From: JBBRBB01 sp038206235
Lineage (GTDB): Bacteria; Bacteroidota; Bacteroidia; Chitinophagales; Chitinophagaceae
Length of the DNA: 64,000 bases
NCBI GenBank assembly: GCA_038206235.1
Contig: JBBRBB010000015.1
Coordinates: 38,792 to 102,791 of the forward strand
Reading direction: 5' to 3'
In this document: piece by piece, positions 24,692-34,210 of the stretch
Numbering within the stretch: the first letter of the stretch is position 1
How the letters are laid out: every line of letters starts with the position of its first letter
Notes under the pieces: model-generated
Told to the model about the DNA's origin: nothing
The model's database searches: none
What the model saw: the letters and a program-made list of their open reading frames with translations, nothing else
Translations under genes and position numbers: made by a program

Positions 24692-27600
24692 ATGCGCCGT
24701 TGGGTTACATTCATATTGCTAATTGCTTTCATTATTGCTTCATTGCAGTCTGCTGCCCAGCAATCAAACCTCCGCAAAAAAACCATCGCAACAACCGGCA
24801 CCATTCAATTAGATTCCCTGAGCATCGTTCCCAATACTGTAATGATACCCGGCATTGATACCTCTTATTACACAACCGATTTCATTAACGCAGCCCTCAC
24901 CTGGAAAAAACAATTTGCAGCAGACAGCGCAGAAATTATTTACAGGGTTTTTCCGCTAAGACTAAATGCTGTTATTACCCGCTATCAATACGACAGCATC
25001 AAAAACAATTTCATCGTTACACCTGAATATACTAAGCCGCAATCAACAGCTAGTGACAATGCCTTTCTCAACTTCGGCAAGCTTACTTACAACGGAAGCT
25101 TTGGACGCAGCCTCAGCTTCGGCAACAACCAGGATGCCGTCTTCAACTCACAATTAAATCTTCAATTGAATGGGTACATTGGCGACAGCATTGAAATCAA
25201 CGCCGCCATCACAGACAACAACATTCCTATTCAACCCGAAGGCACTACACAGCAATTGAATGAATTTGATAAAGTGCTTCTTCAATTCAAAAAGAAAACA
25301 TGGGAAATAAATTTGGGCGATATTGACCTTCGGCAGGAACGCTCATACTTTCTTAAATTCTATAAACGCCTGCAGGGAATCTCTTATCAGCAGCAATTCA
25401 ATATTTCGAAAAATATAAATGATAATTTTCTTGTTAGCGGAGCTATTGCCAAAGGAAAATTTGCCCGAAATGTTTTTGAAGGACAGGAGGGAAATCAAGG
25501 ACCTTATCGTTTACAAGGAAACAACAATGAACTTTTTTTTATTGTGCTTGCCGGAACAGAAAAAGTTTTTCTCAACGGCGTGCAGGTGCAGCGGGGCGAA
25601 AACCAGGATTATGTTATCAACTACAACACAGCCGAAATTGTTTTCACTCCGCGACAACTCATTACAAAGGATACACGCATACAGGTTGAGTTTGAATATG
25701 CCGACAGAAGCTTTCTCAACACCATGCTCTATGTAACCAATGAAACCAATTTTGGAAAACGTTTTACATTAAATGTTTCTGCATACAATAATGCAGATGC
25801 AAAAAATTCTCCTATCAACCAAACACTCGATAATCCGCAAAAACAATTCCTCTCTGCAATTGGCGACAGCATTCAAAACGCATTCTATCCGGTAGCATCC
25901 ATTGATTCATTTTCTGTAGATAAAATTCTCTACAAAAAAATTGATACCGTTTATGATGGTACACACGATTCCATCTATGTCTATTCCACCAATCCCGACA
26001 GCGCTAAATATTCTCTCAGCTTTATTGAAGTAGGAATAAACAAAGGCAATTATATTCCACTCCTCAATGCTGTCAATGGAAAAGTATTTCAGTGGGTGCA
26101 GCCAATAAACGGAATTCCGCAAGGCAGCTTTGAAGCGGCTGCATTTCTTGTTACCCCAAAAAAGCAACAGGTAGTAAGTGTTGGCGGCATCTATCAGCTT
26201 GATAACAAAACATCCATACAAACAGAATTTGCTTTCAGTGATTATGATGTAAATACTTTTTCATCGAAAGACAAAGGCAATGACAAAGGTTATGCAGCCC
26301 GTGTATTCATTCAACGCAATGATTCTATCAGAACAAAAAATAAAATTTTGCAACTGAACACTATTGCAGGTTATGAATGGGTTGATAAAAACTTTCAACC
26401 CGTCGAACGGCTTCGCCCCGTTGAATTTGCAAGAGACTGGGGACTCCCTTTATTACTTCAACCCGCAACAGAACAGCTTCCATCACTCACTCTTCATCTC
26501 AGTGATGAAAAAAATAACAACGTGCTATATCGCTTTTCATCCTACATCCGCAGCGACGGCTTCAAAGGAATAAGAAATGAAATTTATCATCAGCATGTTT
26601 TAAATGGCTTCAACATCAATGATGCATTCAGCCTCACCAATAGCACAACGCCAACTGACAAAGGCTTCTACCTTCGCCCAACGATTGACGTAAACAAAAC
26701 ATTTTCATCAATCCATAATTATACGCTTGGCGCAACGTATGCATTAGAGCACAACGAAACAAAATACAATCTCACCGATACGGTAACACCTTTCAGCTTT
26801 GCATTTGAAACTATCACCGCATACATACGTTCCGACGTTGCAAAAAGCAATCACTGGGCTTTCACTTATTTCACAAGAGAAGATAAAATTCCTTATCAAA
26901 AAAATCTTGAAGAAATTGACAGAAGTCACAACTATAATTTCCAGGTAGAGCTATTGCAAAATCCGCATCACCAGTTAAGACTCACCGCAACTTACAGGCA
27001 GTTGTATATCACCAATCAAAAACTCACTGCGCAACTACCAGATAACAGTTTGGTTGGTCGTGCAGAATATTTAGTAAATGAATGGAATGGATTTGTTACA
27101 GGAAATGTATCATACGAAATTGGCAGCGGACAGGAACAGCGCCGCGACTTCTCTTACATTGAAGTACCTGCAGGAACAGGACAATATGCATGGATTGATT
27201 ATAACAACGACGGCATTCAGCAGTTAAATGAATTTGAGCTTGCAGTATTTCAAGACCAGGCAAAATTCATTCGCATCTACACACCAACGAACGACTACAT
27301 CAAAGCCAATTACATTCAGTTCAATTACAGTCTTGCTATAACACCAAAGGCGCTCACTGCGCAAATGAAAAACATCAAGCTAAAAAATTTCATTTCAAAA
27401 TTTGTGTTGCAGTCATCTGCGCAAACATTCAAAAAACAAATCGCAAAAGGCAACCCGCTCTACATTCCTTTCAAGGGAAACATAACAGACACTAGTCTCA
27501 TCACGCTCAATACTATTCTCAGCAATACGCTCTCTTATAACCGCTACAGCACAAGCTGGGGGCTCGACCTTACTAATGTAACAAGCTACAACAAAACAGT

Positions 27601-28153
27601 GCTCACTTATGGACTGGAAACACGCCAGCAAAATGAGTGGACGTTGAAAGCCCGTGTAAATTTTGCAAAGGCTTACACATTTGAGCTGGTGCAGAAAGCA
27701 GCCACTAATAATTTATATACGCCCTCATTTGGTAACCGCAATTATGCGTTAACCGAGTACGATGCGCTGCCTGCGCTCACTTACACCAATACCACCAAAT
27801 ACAGGCTGCAGGCGGGTTACACCTACACGCACAAAAAAAATTTATTGCTGTATGGCGGCGAAAAAGCCATCATCAATTCGCTCAATTTTGAAGGCAGGTA
27901 CAATGCTTTTTCCAACACCGGTTTCACGGCACGCTTCACTTTCAGCAACATTCAGTTTACGGGCACGCCCAATACTACGGTGAGTTATATTATGCTCAAT
28001 GGCCTGCTGCCCGGAAAAAATTTTTTGTGGGGTTTCGAGCTAAACAAGCGCCTCCTCAATAATCTCGAGTTAAGCCTCGAATACGAAGGACGCAAGCCCG
28101 GCGATACCCGAACGATACATACGGGGAGAGCAAGCATAAGGGCGATTCTTTGA
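24692..28153 (+). CDS. Large outer-membrane beta-barrel-like protein, unknown function
   Basis: A 1153-aa protein with signal peptide (FILLIAFIIASLQSAAQ). Aromatic, Asn/Gln-rich alternating strands run the whole length and match no named domain I recognise. Early repeats (LQLNGYIGDSIEINAAITDN, FKKKTWEINLGDIDLRQ) recall segments of the T9SS protein SprA, and AWIDYNNDGIQQLNEFE is a calcium-binding-like loop typical of surface proteins. C-terminal YRLQAGYTYTHKKNLLLYGG and LELSLEYEGRKPGD look like barrel strands ending near the stop. Probably an outer-membrane protein; the SprA resemblance is weak and I would not name it. Its last about 28 codons and downstream DNA are duplicated at 29583-29790. 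Confidence 0.65.
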   Translation: MRRWVTFILLIAFIIASLQSAAQQSNLRKKTIATTGTIQLDSLSIVPNTVMIPGIDTSYYTTDFINAALTWKKQFAADSAEIIYRVFPLRLNAVITRYQYDSIKNNFIVTPEYTKPQSTASDNAFLNFGKLTYNGSFGRSLSFGNNQDAVFNSQLNLQLNGYIGDSIEINAAITDNNIPIQPEGTTQQLNEFDKVLLQFKKKTWEINLGDIDLRQERSYFLKFYKRLQGISYQQQFNISKNINDNFLVSGAIAKGKFARNVFEGQEGNQGPYRLQGNNNELFFIVLAGTEKVFLNGVQVQRGENQDYVINYNTAEIVFTPRQLITKDTRIQVEFEYADRSFLNTMLYVTNETNFGKRFTLNVSAYNNADAKNSPINQTLDNPQKQFLSAIGDSIQNAFYPVASIDSFSVDKILYKKIDTVYDGTHDSIYVYSTNPDSAKYSLSFIEVGINKGNYIPLLNAVNGKVFQWVQPINGIPQGSFEAAAFLVTPKKQQVVSVGGIYQLDNKTSIQTEFAFSDYDVNTFSSKDKGNDKGYAARVFIQRNDSIRTKNKILQLNTIAGYEWVDKNFQPVERLRPVEFARDWGLPLLLQPATEQLPSLTLHLSDEKNNNVLYRFSSYIRSDGFKGIRNEIYHQHVLNGFNINDAFSLTNSTTPTDKGFYLRPTIDVNKTFSSIHNYTLGATYALEHNETKYNLTDTVTPFSFAFETITAYIRSDVAKSNHWAFTYFTREDKIPYQKNLEEIDRSHNYNFQVELLQNPHHQLRLTATYRQLYITNQKLTAQLPDNSLVGRAEYLVNEWNGFVTGNVSYEIGSGQEQRRDFSYIEVPAGTGQYAWIDYNNDGIQQLNEFELAVFQDQAKFIRIYTPTNDYIKANYIQFNYSLAITPKALTAQMKNIKLKNFISKFVLQSSAQTFKKQIAKGNPLYIPFKGNITDTSLITLNTILSNTLSYNRYSTSWGLDLTNVTSYNKTVLTYGLETRQQNEWTLKARVNFAKAYTFELVQKAATNNLYTPSFGNRNYALTEYDALPALTYTNTTKYRLQAGYTYTHKKNLLLYGGEKAIINSLNFEGRYNAFSNTGFTARFTFSNIQFTGTPNTTVSYIMLNGLLPGKNFLWGFELNKRLLNNLELSLEYEGRKPGDTRTIHTGRASIRAIL

Positions 28154-28235
28154 TGTTGGAAGTTTGGTTTATGATTTCTGACTTCTGATTTCAATTTCTT
28201 TTTATGTGACCAGCTTTGGTGTTTCATAGCATCGC
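28068..28235. repeat. Duplicated segment, copy A (3' end of outer-membrane gene)
   Basis: It matches 29583-29790, including the codons for ASIRAIL, the stop, and the downstream gatgttggaagtttg and gaccagctttggtatttcatagc-like tracts. It precedes the YhcG gene. Confidence 0.7.
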
Positions 28236-28415
28236 CTCTTGCTCCCGATTAATCGGGACAGTTCATAGTTCCGTTTTTATGGCAGCTTAAGCAGGCATTT
28301 TTTATCATCCAAACTATTTGCCATCGGCATTAATTATTAAGTCTAAAAATTAAATGATTATTTTCGGTTCAGAATATTATATCTCGAACCTTATATACCA
28401 AAGCAGAATTATTTT

Positions 28416-29579
28416 ATGAATTTTTCAACCCTCATACAAACTATTCAGCAAACACATACTTCTTTACAGCAGCAGGCAGTAAAAGCTATAAACCGTTCAC
28501 TAACTATCCGCAACTGGCTAATTGGATTTTATATTGTGGAGTATGAGCAGAAGGGAGAAGATAGAGCCAAATATGCTACTCAATTAATAGATGAACTGGC
28601 TAATAAGATTAACATCCGGGGTCTGGCTTCACGAAATCTTCATCTGTTTAGACTTTTTTACCTCACTTATCCTCATATTTTGCAGACAGTGTCTGCACAA
28701 TTACAAGAAATAGAATTTAATGCCAGTAACATTTTGCAGACGGTGTCTGCAGAATTACCTGAAAATAATGAACTTGTCATTGATCAGACCTCCGGTACAC
28801 GTTCTGTAGGTCCCGCAACAGTGTTTCCAAAATTGATAAATAAAGAATTACAAATTCCGCCTGAGAAACTCGTCAGCCGCTTATCTTTTTCCCACATTAC
28901 CTTGTTACTTCCAGTTGATGACCCTTTAAAGCGCACTTTTTACGAAATAGAATGCATAAAAGGCAACTGGAGTGTAAGAGAATTAAAGAGGCAAATCAAC
29001 AGCCTTTATTTTGAGCGCAGCGGACTGAGTAAAAATCCTGAAAAATTATCTGCTCTTCTTCAAGAGAAAACAGAAAACATGCAGCCCACCGATGTAATTA
29101 AATCGGTTTATACTTTTGAATTTCTTGGCCTGCATGCAAAAGATGTAATAGAAGAGAGCGACCTTGAAACTGCGTTGCTCGACCACTTGCAGGAGTTTAT
29201 GCTAGAGCTTGGTAATGGTTTTTGTTTGGAAGGCAGGCAGAAAAGAATATTAATAGGCGATGAATATTTTTTTATTGACCTTGTATTCTATCATCGCATT
29301 CTTAAATGCCATGTGCTGATAGATTTAAAGGTTGAAGAATTTACTCATGCAAATGCAGGACAGCTAAATACCTATCTCAATTACTACAAGGCAGAAGTAG
29401 CACAAGCTAATGATAACCCGCCTGTAGGTATTTTACTGGTTACCGATAAAAACAAAACACTGGTAGAATATGCCACTGCGGGAATGGATAAAAGATTATT
29501 TGTTTCCAAATATCTCGTTGAGCTTCCATCTAAAGAGCAATTGGAGAAGTTTGTGCAAAATGAATTGAGGATGTTGTAA
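28416..29579 (+). CDS. DUF1016/YhcG family PDDEXK nuclease
   Basis: A 387-aa protein. The N-terminal DUF1016 domain is MNFSTLIQTIQQTHTSLQQQ, NRSLTIRNWLIGFYIVEYEQ. The C-terminal YhcG PDDEXK nuclease domain contains GDEYFFIDLVFYHR and HVLIDLKVEEF (Asp and D-L-K catalytic residues), then GQLNTYLNYY. These proteins occur in R-M loci and mobile regions and are thought to cut DNA. Between the domains a short unit repeats twice: ILQTVSAQLQE and ILQTVSAELPE, each carrying the near-palindrome tgcagac-nnn-gtctgca. A partial copy of the N-terminus lies at 36843-37082. Confidence 0.85.
   Translation: MNFSTLIQTIQQTHTSLQQQAVKAINRSLTIRNWLIGFYIVEYEQKGEDRAKYATQLIDELANKINIRGLASRNLHLFRLFYLTYPHILQTVSAQLQEIEFNASNILQTVSAELPENNELVIDQTSGTRSVGPATVFPKLINKELQIPPEKLVSRLSFSHITLLLPVDDPLKRTFYEIECIKGNWSVRELKRQINSLYFERSGLSKNPEKLSALLQEKTENMQPTDVIKSVYTFEFLGLHAKDVIEESDLETALLDHLQEFMLELGNGFCLEGRQKRILIGDEYFFIDLVFYHRILKCHVLIDLKVEEFTHANAGQLNTYLNYYKAEVAQANDNPPVGILLVTDKNKTLVEYATAGMDKRLFVSKYLVELPSKEQLEKFVQNELRML
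28681..28751 (+). repeat. Two QTVSA palindromes inside YhcG
   Basis: 17-nt near-palindromes at 28681-28697 (TGCAGACAGTGTCTGCA) and 28735-28751 (centre cgg), each encoding LQTVSA. A third copy lies at 36736-36752 in a YhcG remnant. Confidence 0.8.
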
Positions 29580-29582
29580 GAT

Positions 29583-29790
29583 TGACTTAAGCCTTGAATA
29601 CAAAATGTGCCCCCGTATAGAAACCATACATAGAGCCAGGGCGAGTATAAGGGCGATTCTTTGATGTTGGAAGTTTGAGGTTCGATGTTGGAAGTTGAAG
29701 GTTTAGATTTCCGATTTCTGATAGCTGACTTTGAGGGCGGTTTTTATTATGTAACCAGCTTTGGTATTTTATAGCATCTTCGTTGCATCG
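29583..29790. repeat. Duplicated segment, copy B, with gene remnant
   Basis: It matches 28068-28235. It reads as a decayed 3' end of the 1153-aa gene (LSLEY, then RASIRAIL and TGA at 29662-29664), followed by the same downstream DNA. Together with copy A it brackets the YhcG gene. The rest of the gap up to 29967 holds only the promoter listed separately. Confidence 0.7.
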
Positions 29791-29874
29791 CAATCCGTTC
29801 ATCTGCATAACTTTTGGTAGCAACTAAGACAGTTATAAATTCTTTTTAAACAATCTATTTTCATTAGTTTCTTT

Positions 29875-29905
29875 TTTGCTTTGTTTTATTGAATATTTAT
29901 ATTTG
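29875..29905 (+). promoter_or_regulatory. Bacteroidota sigma promoter of the four-gene defence operon
   Basis: TTTG at 29875-29878, a 19-nt spacer, and TATATTTG at 29898-29905 match the TTTG-N19-TAnnTTTG consensus perfectly. A start site would lie about 29912, some 55 nt before the ATG at 29968. Confidence 0.65.
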
Positions 29906-29967
29906 GTTTTGCCAGCAACTATTTTTATTCGTTATACTTTAAATTAGTTGATTTAAATAAAAACAAC

Positions 29968-31371
29968 ATGAGTGAAAAACTTTCTACAAACGATTATCGC
30001 AGAATCATAGAAAACTTTGCGAAGGAAATTAAAGAGCGGAAAGAAACAGGCAGCAAACCAGAGGACACGGTCATATATTTTCGTAACGACAAAAAAGTTG
30101 GAAGAACAAGACCTATCTATCTTGTTCCATGTTCTTTGCTTCGGTTCAGAAAAGACAATGGTAGAATTGCTTCTGATGTTGCAAGTTACCAGAAATTGAA
30201 CGGCACTCTTGACGAAACAAAAGATAATACACAAGAAATCCTCAGAGGTTTTTTGAAAGCAAAGGATGAAGAGAACAATATCAAATTGAATAAATCAATT
30301 TCGCATGACGGACAGAGAGAGCCAGCGATAATTACTTGTGATGGATTTCTTATCAATGGCAACAGACGGAAAATGACACTGGATGAATTGGGAGTTGAAA
30401 CAATGAAAGTTGTTATTCTTCCCGATAAAGGCGAAGAAGGCGGACCACCAACAATTAAAGAGATTGAAGAAATTGAAAACCGATACCAACTACAAAGCGA
30501 TGGAAAATCTGAATACACAAATTTTGACAGAGCCATAAGCATAAAAAGAAAAATCATAGCAGGATTAAGTTTGGAAGACCAATTAAAGGATGACCCGAGT
30601 TTAGTTGGACTGACTGATAAAGAATTCAAAAAAGAGTTGACATATTATCAGAACTGGTATTTGGGTCCGCTTGAATGCATTGACAGATACCTTGAACAAT
30701 TAGACAGGAAAGGTCTTTACGATAACATTTCAGAGGGAAGGAATGATAGAGAAGGAAGATGGTATTCTTTCATTGACTACTACAGTTTTCACAAGCAATT
30801 ACGAAATGAAGATGGAGAGTTGACTAAATACGCACTGGACTTAGGAATTGAAGATGATGAAACAGGCGACATTGAGAATGTTGCTTTCAAGATTATTAGA
30901 AAAAAAACTTTTCCTGAAAATTTTCCAATCAAAAAGACAAATGATATAATTAGGAAATTATCTAAGATAATTGAAAATCCACTTGCCAAAAAGGAACTCA
31001 TGCGTCTCAAGAATGTTCCTGATTTACTTTCAAAATCGGAACATAAGCCTGAAGATACTTTAGATACAATAGATAAAAAATGGGGAAGTTCTCATGAGAC
31101 AGCTATTATCGGAGGTTTAAAGAGAGCATTACAAATTCTTGATTACGAGAAAGACAGAGAAACACCAATTACTCTTTTAGAAGATGCTCTTAAAAAACTG
31201 AATCACCCAGGAATGGATTTACCTGCAATACTTCTTGATAAGATGCATGATGCAATGAAACTTGCAAGAGAGGTTTCAAAGAGAGCGGGAGAAATTGAAA
31301 CAGAATTATATCATCTTGAAAAAGATAGTAAACATAAATTGAAAAATAGAAACAGCAGCAAGCATAAATGA
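29968..31371 (+). CDS. ParB/Srx-like domain protein, first gene of candidate defence operon
   Basis: A 467-aa cytoplasmic protein. Residues about 48-155 resemble a ParB N-terminal (sulfiredoxin-like) fold: RTRPIYLVPCSLLRF, ISHDGQREPAII and DGFLINGNRRKMTLDELG, where INGNRR matches the ParB GxxR-type nucleotide-binding motif. The rest is helical and charged, with a basic tail (KHKLKNRNSSKHK). ParB-like domains bind CTP/ATP or act as nucleases; which applies here is unknown. Its stop overlaps the helicase start by 4 nt (ATGA). Driven by the promoter at 29875. I do not recognise a named family for the full-length protein. Confidence 0.7.
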   Translation: MSEKLSTNDYRRIIENFAKEIKERKETGSKPEDTVIYFRNDKKVGRTRPIYLVPCSLLRFRKDNGRIASDVASYQKLNGTLDETKDNTQEILRGFLKAKDEENNIKLNKSISHDGQREPAIITCDGFLINGNRRKMTLDELGVETMKVVILPDKGEEGGPPTIKEIEEIENRYQLQSDGKSEYTNFDRAISIKRKIIAGLSLEDQLKDDPSLVGLTDKEFKKELTYYQNWYLGPLECIDRYLEQLDRKGLYDNISEGRNDREGRWYSFIDYYSFHKQLRNEDGELTKYALDLGIEDDETGDIENVAFKIIRKKTFPENFPIKKTNDIIRKLSKIIENPLAKKELMRLKNVPDLLSKSEHKPEDTLDTIDKKWGSSHETAIIGGLKRALQILDYEKDRETPITLLEDALKKLNHPGMDLPAILLDKMHDAMKLAREVSKRAGEIETELYHLEKDSKHKLKNRNSSKHK

Positions 31372-33263
31372 TTTTAGAATTTTCCGATAATGAATTTTCA
31401 CTGACTGATGTTTCCCTAAAAGCGAATTACAAAAGTCAATTACAGAGTTGGGGCTTTAGAGGCGATGACTCTGACAACTTATTTTACACAGGAAGATTTC
31501 CAGAGAAAATTTTGGTGAAGGTTGTTAACTACTTTGCCAAAGAGAAAATAAAATTCAAAGCAACCAAGAGTTGCGAAGATAGAATTGCAGACATTACTGA
31601 AAGAACTGCAAAGTTTGAAAATGTAAAATCAGTTGGAGAGAATTTCAAAAATGGAAACTTCAACAAAAAAGAGTTTAAAGAGTTTGCTCAATTTCTAAAG
31701 AAACATTTACCAACAAGAAAATTAAAAGAGCATCAACTTAAAGCAGCATACCACTTGTATCTTGTTCAGAACGGAGCAAACTTTTCAGTCCCTGGGAGTG
31801 GCAAGACATCTGTTGTATTAAGTGTTTATGAAAAACTCAAAGACGAAGGAAAAGTAAATGTTCTCTTTGTTGTAGGTCCGCCTGCTTGCTTCGGACCTTG
31901 GAAGAATGAATTCAAAGAAACAATTGGAAGAAGTCCGAAGGTTAAAGTATTAGCAGGAGGAAACAAACGAAGTAGAAAGAGTGAATACTTCGCTAACAAG
32001 AATAATAAATCGGAACTCTATTTAACTACTTTTCAAACACTGATAAGGGACCAAAAGGAAATCAAAACTTTGTTCTCACAGAGTGGAATAAATGTTTTCC
32101 TTACTATTGATGAGGCACATTACATTAAACAGATTAATGGTAACTGGGCAAGTGCCGTTCTTAATATTTCTAAGCATTCAAAATTCCGTTGCATATTGAC
32201 TGGAACTCCAATGCCAAAAAGTTTCAGCGACATATACAACTTGTTTGATTTTTTGTGGCCCGACAATCAGCCAATTGAAGACAGTTCTAAGAATAAACTT
32301 TTGTTGCTTGAACGCAACGAAAAGATTGAAGATGCAAGAGAAATTTTGAATGATAAAGTCGGTCCTCTTTTTTACAGAGTGCGTAAGGATGATTTGGGAT
32401 TGAAACCAGCAGTGTTTCATCCCCCAATAGTTTTGCGGATGAACAGGTTTGAGAAAAAAATTTATGATGCGATTGAAAGACAAATCAAGAGTTATTCGCT
32501 TGACGAATATTTACCGAACATTGACTTCATAAACAAACTCAAAAGAGGGAGAATGATTCGCTTAAGGCAATGCACATCTTATTTGCATTTACTTAGCAAA
32601 ACAGTTGATGACTATGATGAGAACCTACTTAAATCTGATGCGAACTTGCAACACATTGTAAAAGATTATGACACTCTTGAAGTGCCTGCAAAATTTGAAT
32701 ACTTAATTTCAAAAGTTCAGGAACTGCAAAAACAAAATTTAAAAGTTGTAATTTGGACAAACTTCGTTGGCACGATTGAAAAATTTGAAAAGCATTTCAA
32801 CAAGAATTTAGGAATGTATGCGAAATCAATTTACGGCAAGACACCGATTGAGCAGACAATAGTATCTGATGAATTAACAAGAGAGCAAATCCGAGACGAG
32901 TTTGTTGATGCAAAAAGTGGACTTGATATTTTGATTGCAAACCCTGCTGCTTGTGCGGAATCAATTTCACTTCATAAAACTTGTCATCATGCAATTTACT
33001 ACGACCTCTCATACAATTGTGCTCAATACTTGCAGTCGCTTGACCGCATTCATCGTGTAGGAGGTTCTGAAACTATTGAGGCACACTATTATTTTCTTCA
33101 ATATGCAAATTCAATTGACCAAGACATTCTGAACAACTTGCGTAGAAAAGCAGAAAAGATGAGAAGGATAATTGACCAAGATTTTAAAATCTATTCTTTA
33201 AACTTGTTTGAAGAAGATAATGATGACATCAGTGCTTATGACCGCTTATTTGGTAATGAATGA
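31368..33263 (+). CDS. SNF2-family DEAD/DEAH helicase
   Basis: A 631-aa superfamily 2 ATPase. The N-terminal about 115 residues are unassigned. Then come LKEHQLKAAYHL (Q-like), Walker A ANFSVPGSGKTSVVL (residues about 137-151), LYLTTFQTL (motif Ia/Ib region), DEAH (248-251), ILTGTPMPKSF (motif III) and C-terminal helicase motifs LKVVIWTNF and YLQSLDRIHRVGG (motif VI). SNF2-type translocases drive several restriction-like systems, such as DISARM DrmD. It overlaps both neighbours by 4 nt (ATGA), so expression is coupled. A translocase for foreign DNA is the likely role. Confidence 0.85.
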   Translation: MILEFSDNEFSLTDVSLKANYKSQLQSWGFRGDDSDNLFYTGRFPEKILVKVVNYFAKEKIKFKATKSCEDRIADITERTAKFENVKSVGENFKNGNFNKKEFKEFAQFLKKHLPTRKLKEHQLKAAYHLYLVQNGANFSVPGSGKTSVVLSVYEKLKDEGKVNVLFVVGPPACFGPWKNEFKETIGRSPKVKVLAGGNKRSRKSEYFANKNNKSELYLTTFQTLIRDQKEIKTLFSQSGINVFLTIDEAHYIKQINGNWASAVLNISKHSKFRCILTGTPMPKSFSDIYNLFDFLWPDNQPIEDSSKNKLLLLERNEKIEDAREILNDKVGPLFYRVRKDDLGLKPAVFHPPIVLRMNRFEKKIYDAIERQIKSYSLDEYLPNIDFINKLKRGRMIRLRQCTSYLHLLSKTVDDYDENLLKSDANLQHIVKDYDTLEVPAKFEYLISKVQELQKQNLKVVIWTNFVGTIEKFEKHFNKNLGMYAKSIYGKTPIEQTIVSDELTREQIRDEFVDAKSGLDILIANPAACAESISLHKTCHHAIYYDLSYNCAQYLQSLDRIHRVGGSETIEAHYYFLQYANSIDQDILNNLRRKAEKMRRIIDQDFKIYSLNLFEEDNDDISAYDRLFGNE

Positions 33264-34207
33264 AAAAGCCGTTTGATAAAATAAAATTGTCTCAATTGCA
33301 TACACTCTGCAACACACTTGCAGATACACAAGTGCGTCATGTGAGCAACATCAAACGGAAATATTTAGAAAATGGAATTTCATTTGACGAAACACTTTCT
33401 TTGTTGGTAGATTTAAAAATTGTAAAAAATAATTCTGACGAATTATTTCCTTCAAAACAATTTTCAACTCTTGATTCAATTGACAACTTTAAGCAAAAAT
33501 TTTTGCCTGTTTTGTTTTCAGCAAACGGAGATATTTCCGAGCAGTTGAGAGACTTTCTTGTAAACTTTCAGATAGACAACGAGAAAATTTCTTTTAAAGC
33601 AACTGAATTAGAGAAAATAAAATTCAGCGATACGAGAAACATACTTTTGGAATTGGAGTTCATAACAGCAAGTGCGGACAACACTACTTACTTTGTAAAT
33701 CCTAACTACACTGATTTGTTTGTAAAACAATTCAGCCGTAGAAAACTCTCACCCGATTCACTAAAAAAAAAGCAAACCGAAAACGATTCAATCGGCTTAT
33801 CAGGCGAGAAAGCAGTAATTGAATTTGAGATAAAAAGATTGACAGACATTTCACTTGACCCGAATGAAATTGAACATACATCGCAAGTGAATGTGTTGGC
33901 AGGTTACGACATTAAAAGTTTTGAAAATCATCTTGACAGTAATTCAAAACGCATAGACAGATACATTGAGGTTAAAGCAGTATCTATTGAGAACTACAAA
34001 TTTTATTGGAGCAGAATTGAAATAGAGATTGCAAAAGTTTTCGGAGAAAAGTATTATTTGTACCTACTCCCCGTTATTTCAAAAAACACCTTTGACTTTG
34101 AAAAGTTGATGATAGTAAATAATCCTTTCAAAAACATTTATTCAAACGGACTTGATTGGGAAAAAGAGGAAGAAAGTATTTCTTTTTTAAAAAATATTGG
34201 CAAATAG
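33260..34207 (+). CDS. DUF3883 (NOV_C) PDDEXK-like protein, probable nuclease
   Basis: A 315-aa protein. The N-terminal about 170 residues look like a winged-helix or helical region without a named domain. The C-terminal DUF3883 core has GLSGEKAVIEFE (Glu183), VNVLAGYDIKSFE (Asp217), RYIEVKAVSIEN (Glu237, Lys239) and YYLYLLPVI. The D-ExK pattern is that of PDDEXK nucleases. It is the best candidate for the cutting subunit of the operon. It overlaps the helicase gene by 4 nt, and the methyltransferase starts 3 nt after its stop. Confidence 0.75.
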   Translation: MKKPFDKIKLSQLHTLCNTLADTQVRHVSNIKRKYLENGISFDETLSLLVDLKIVKNNSDELFPSKQFSTLDSIDNFKQKFLPVLFSANGDISEQLRDFLVNFQIDNEKISFKATELEKIKFSDTRNILLELEFITASADNTTYFVNPNYTDLFVKQFSRRKLSPDSLKKKQTENDSIGLSGEKAVIEFEIKRLTDISLDPNEIEHTSQVNVLAGYDIKSFENHLDSNSKRIDRYIEVKAVSIENYKFYWSRIEIEIAKVFGEKYYLYLLPVISKNTFDFEKLMIVNNPFKNIYSNGLDWEKEEESISFLKNIGK

Positions 34208-34210
34208 CTT

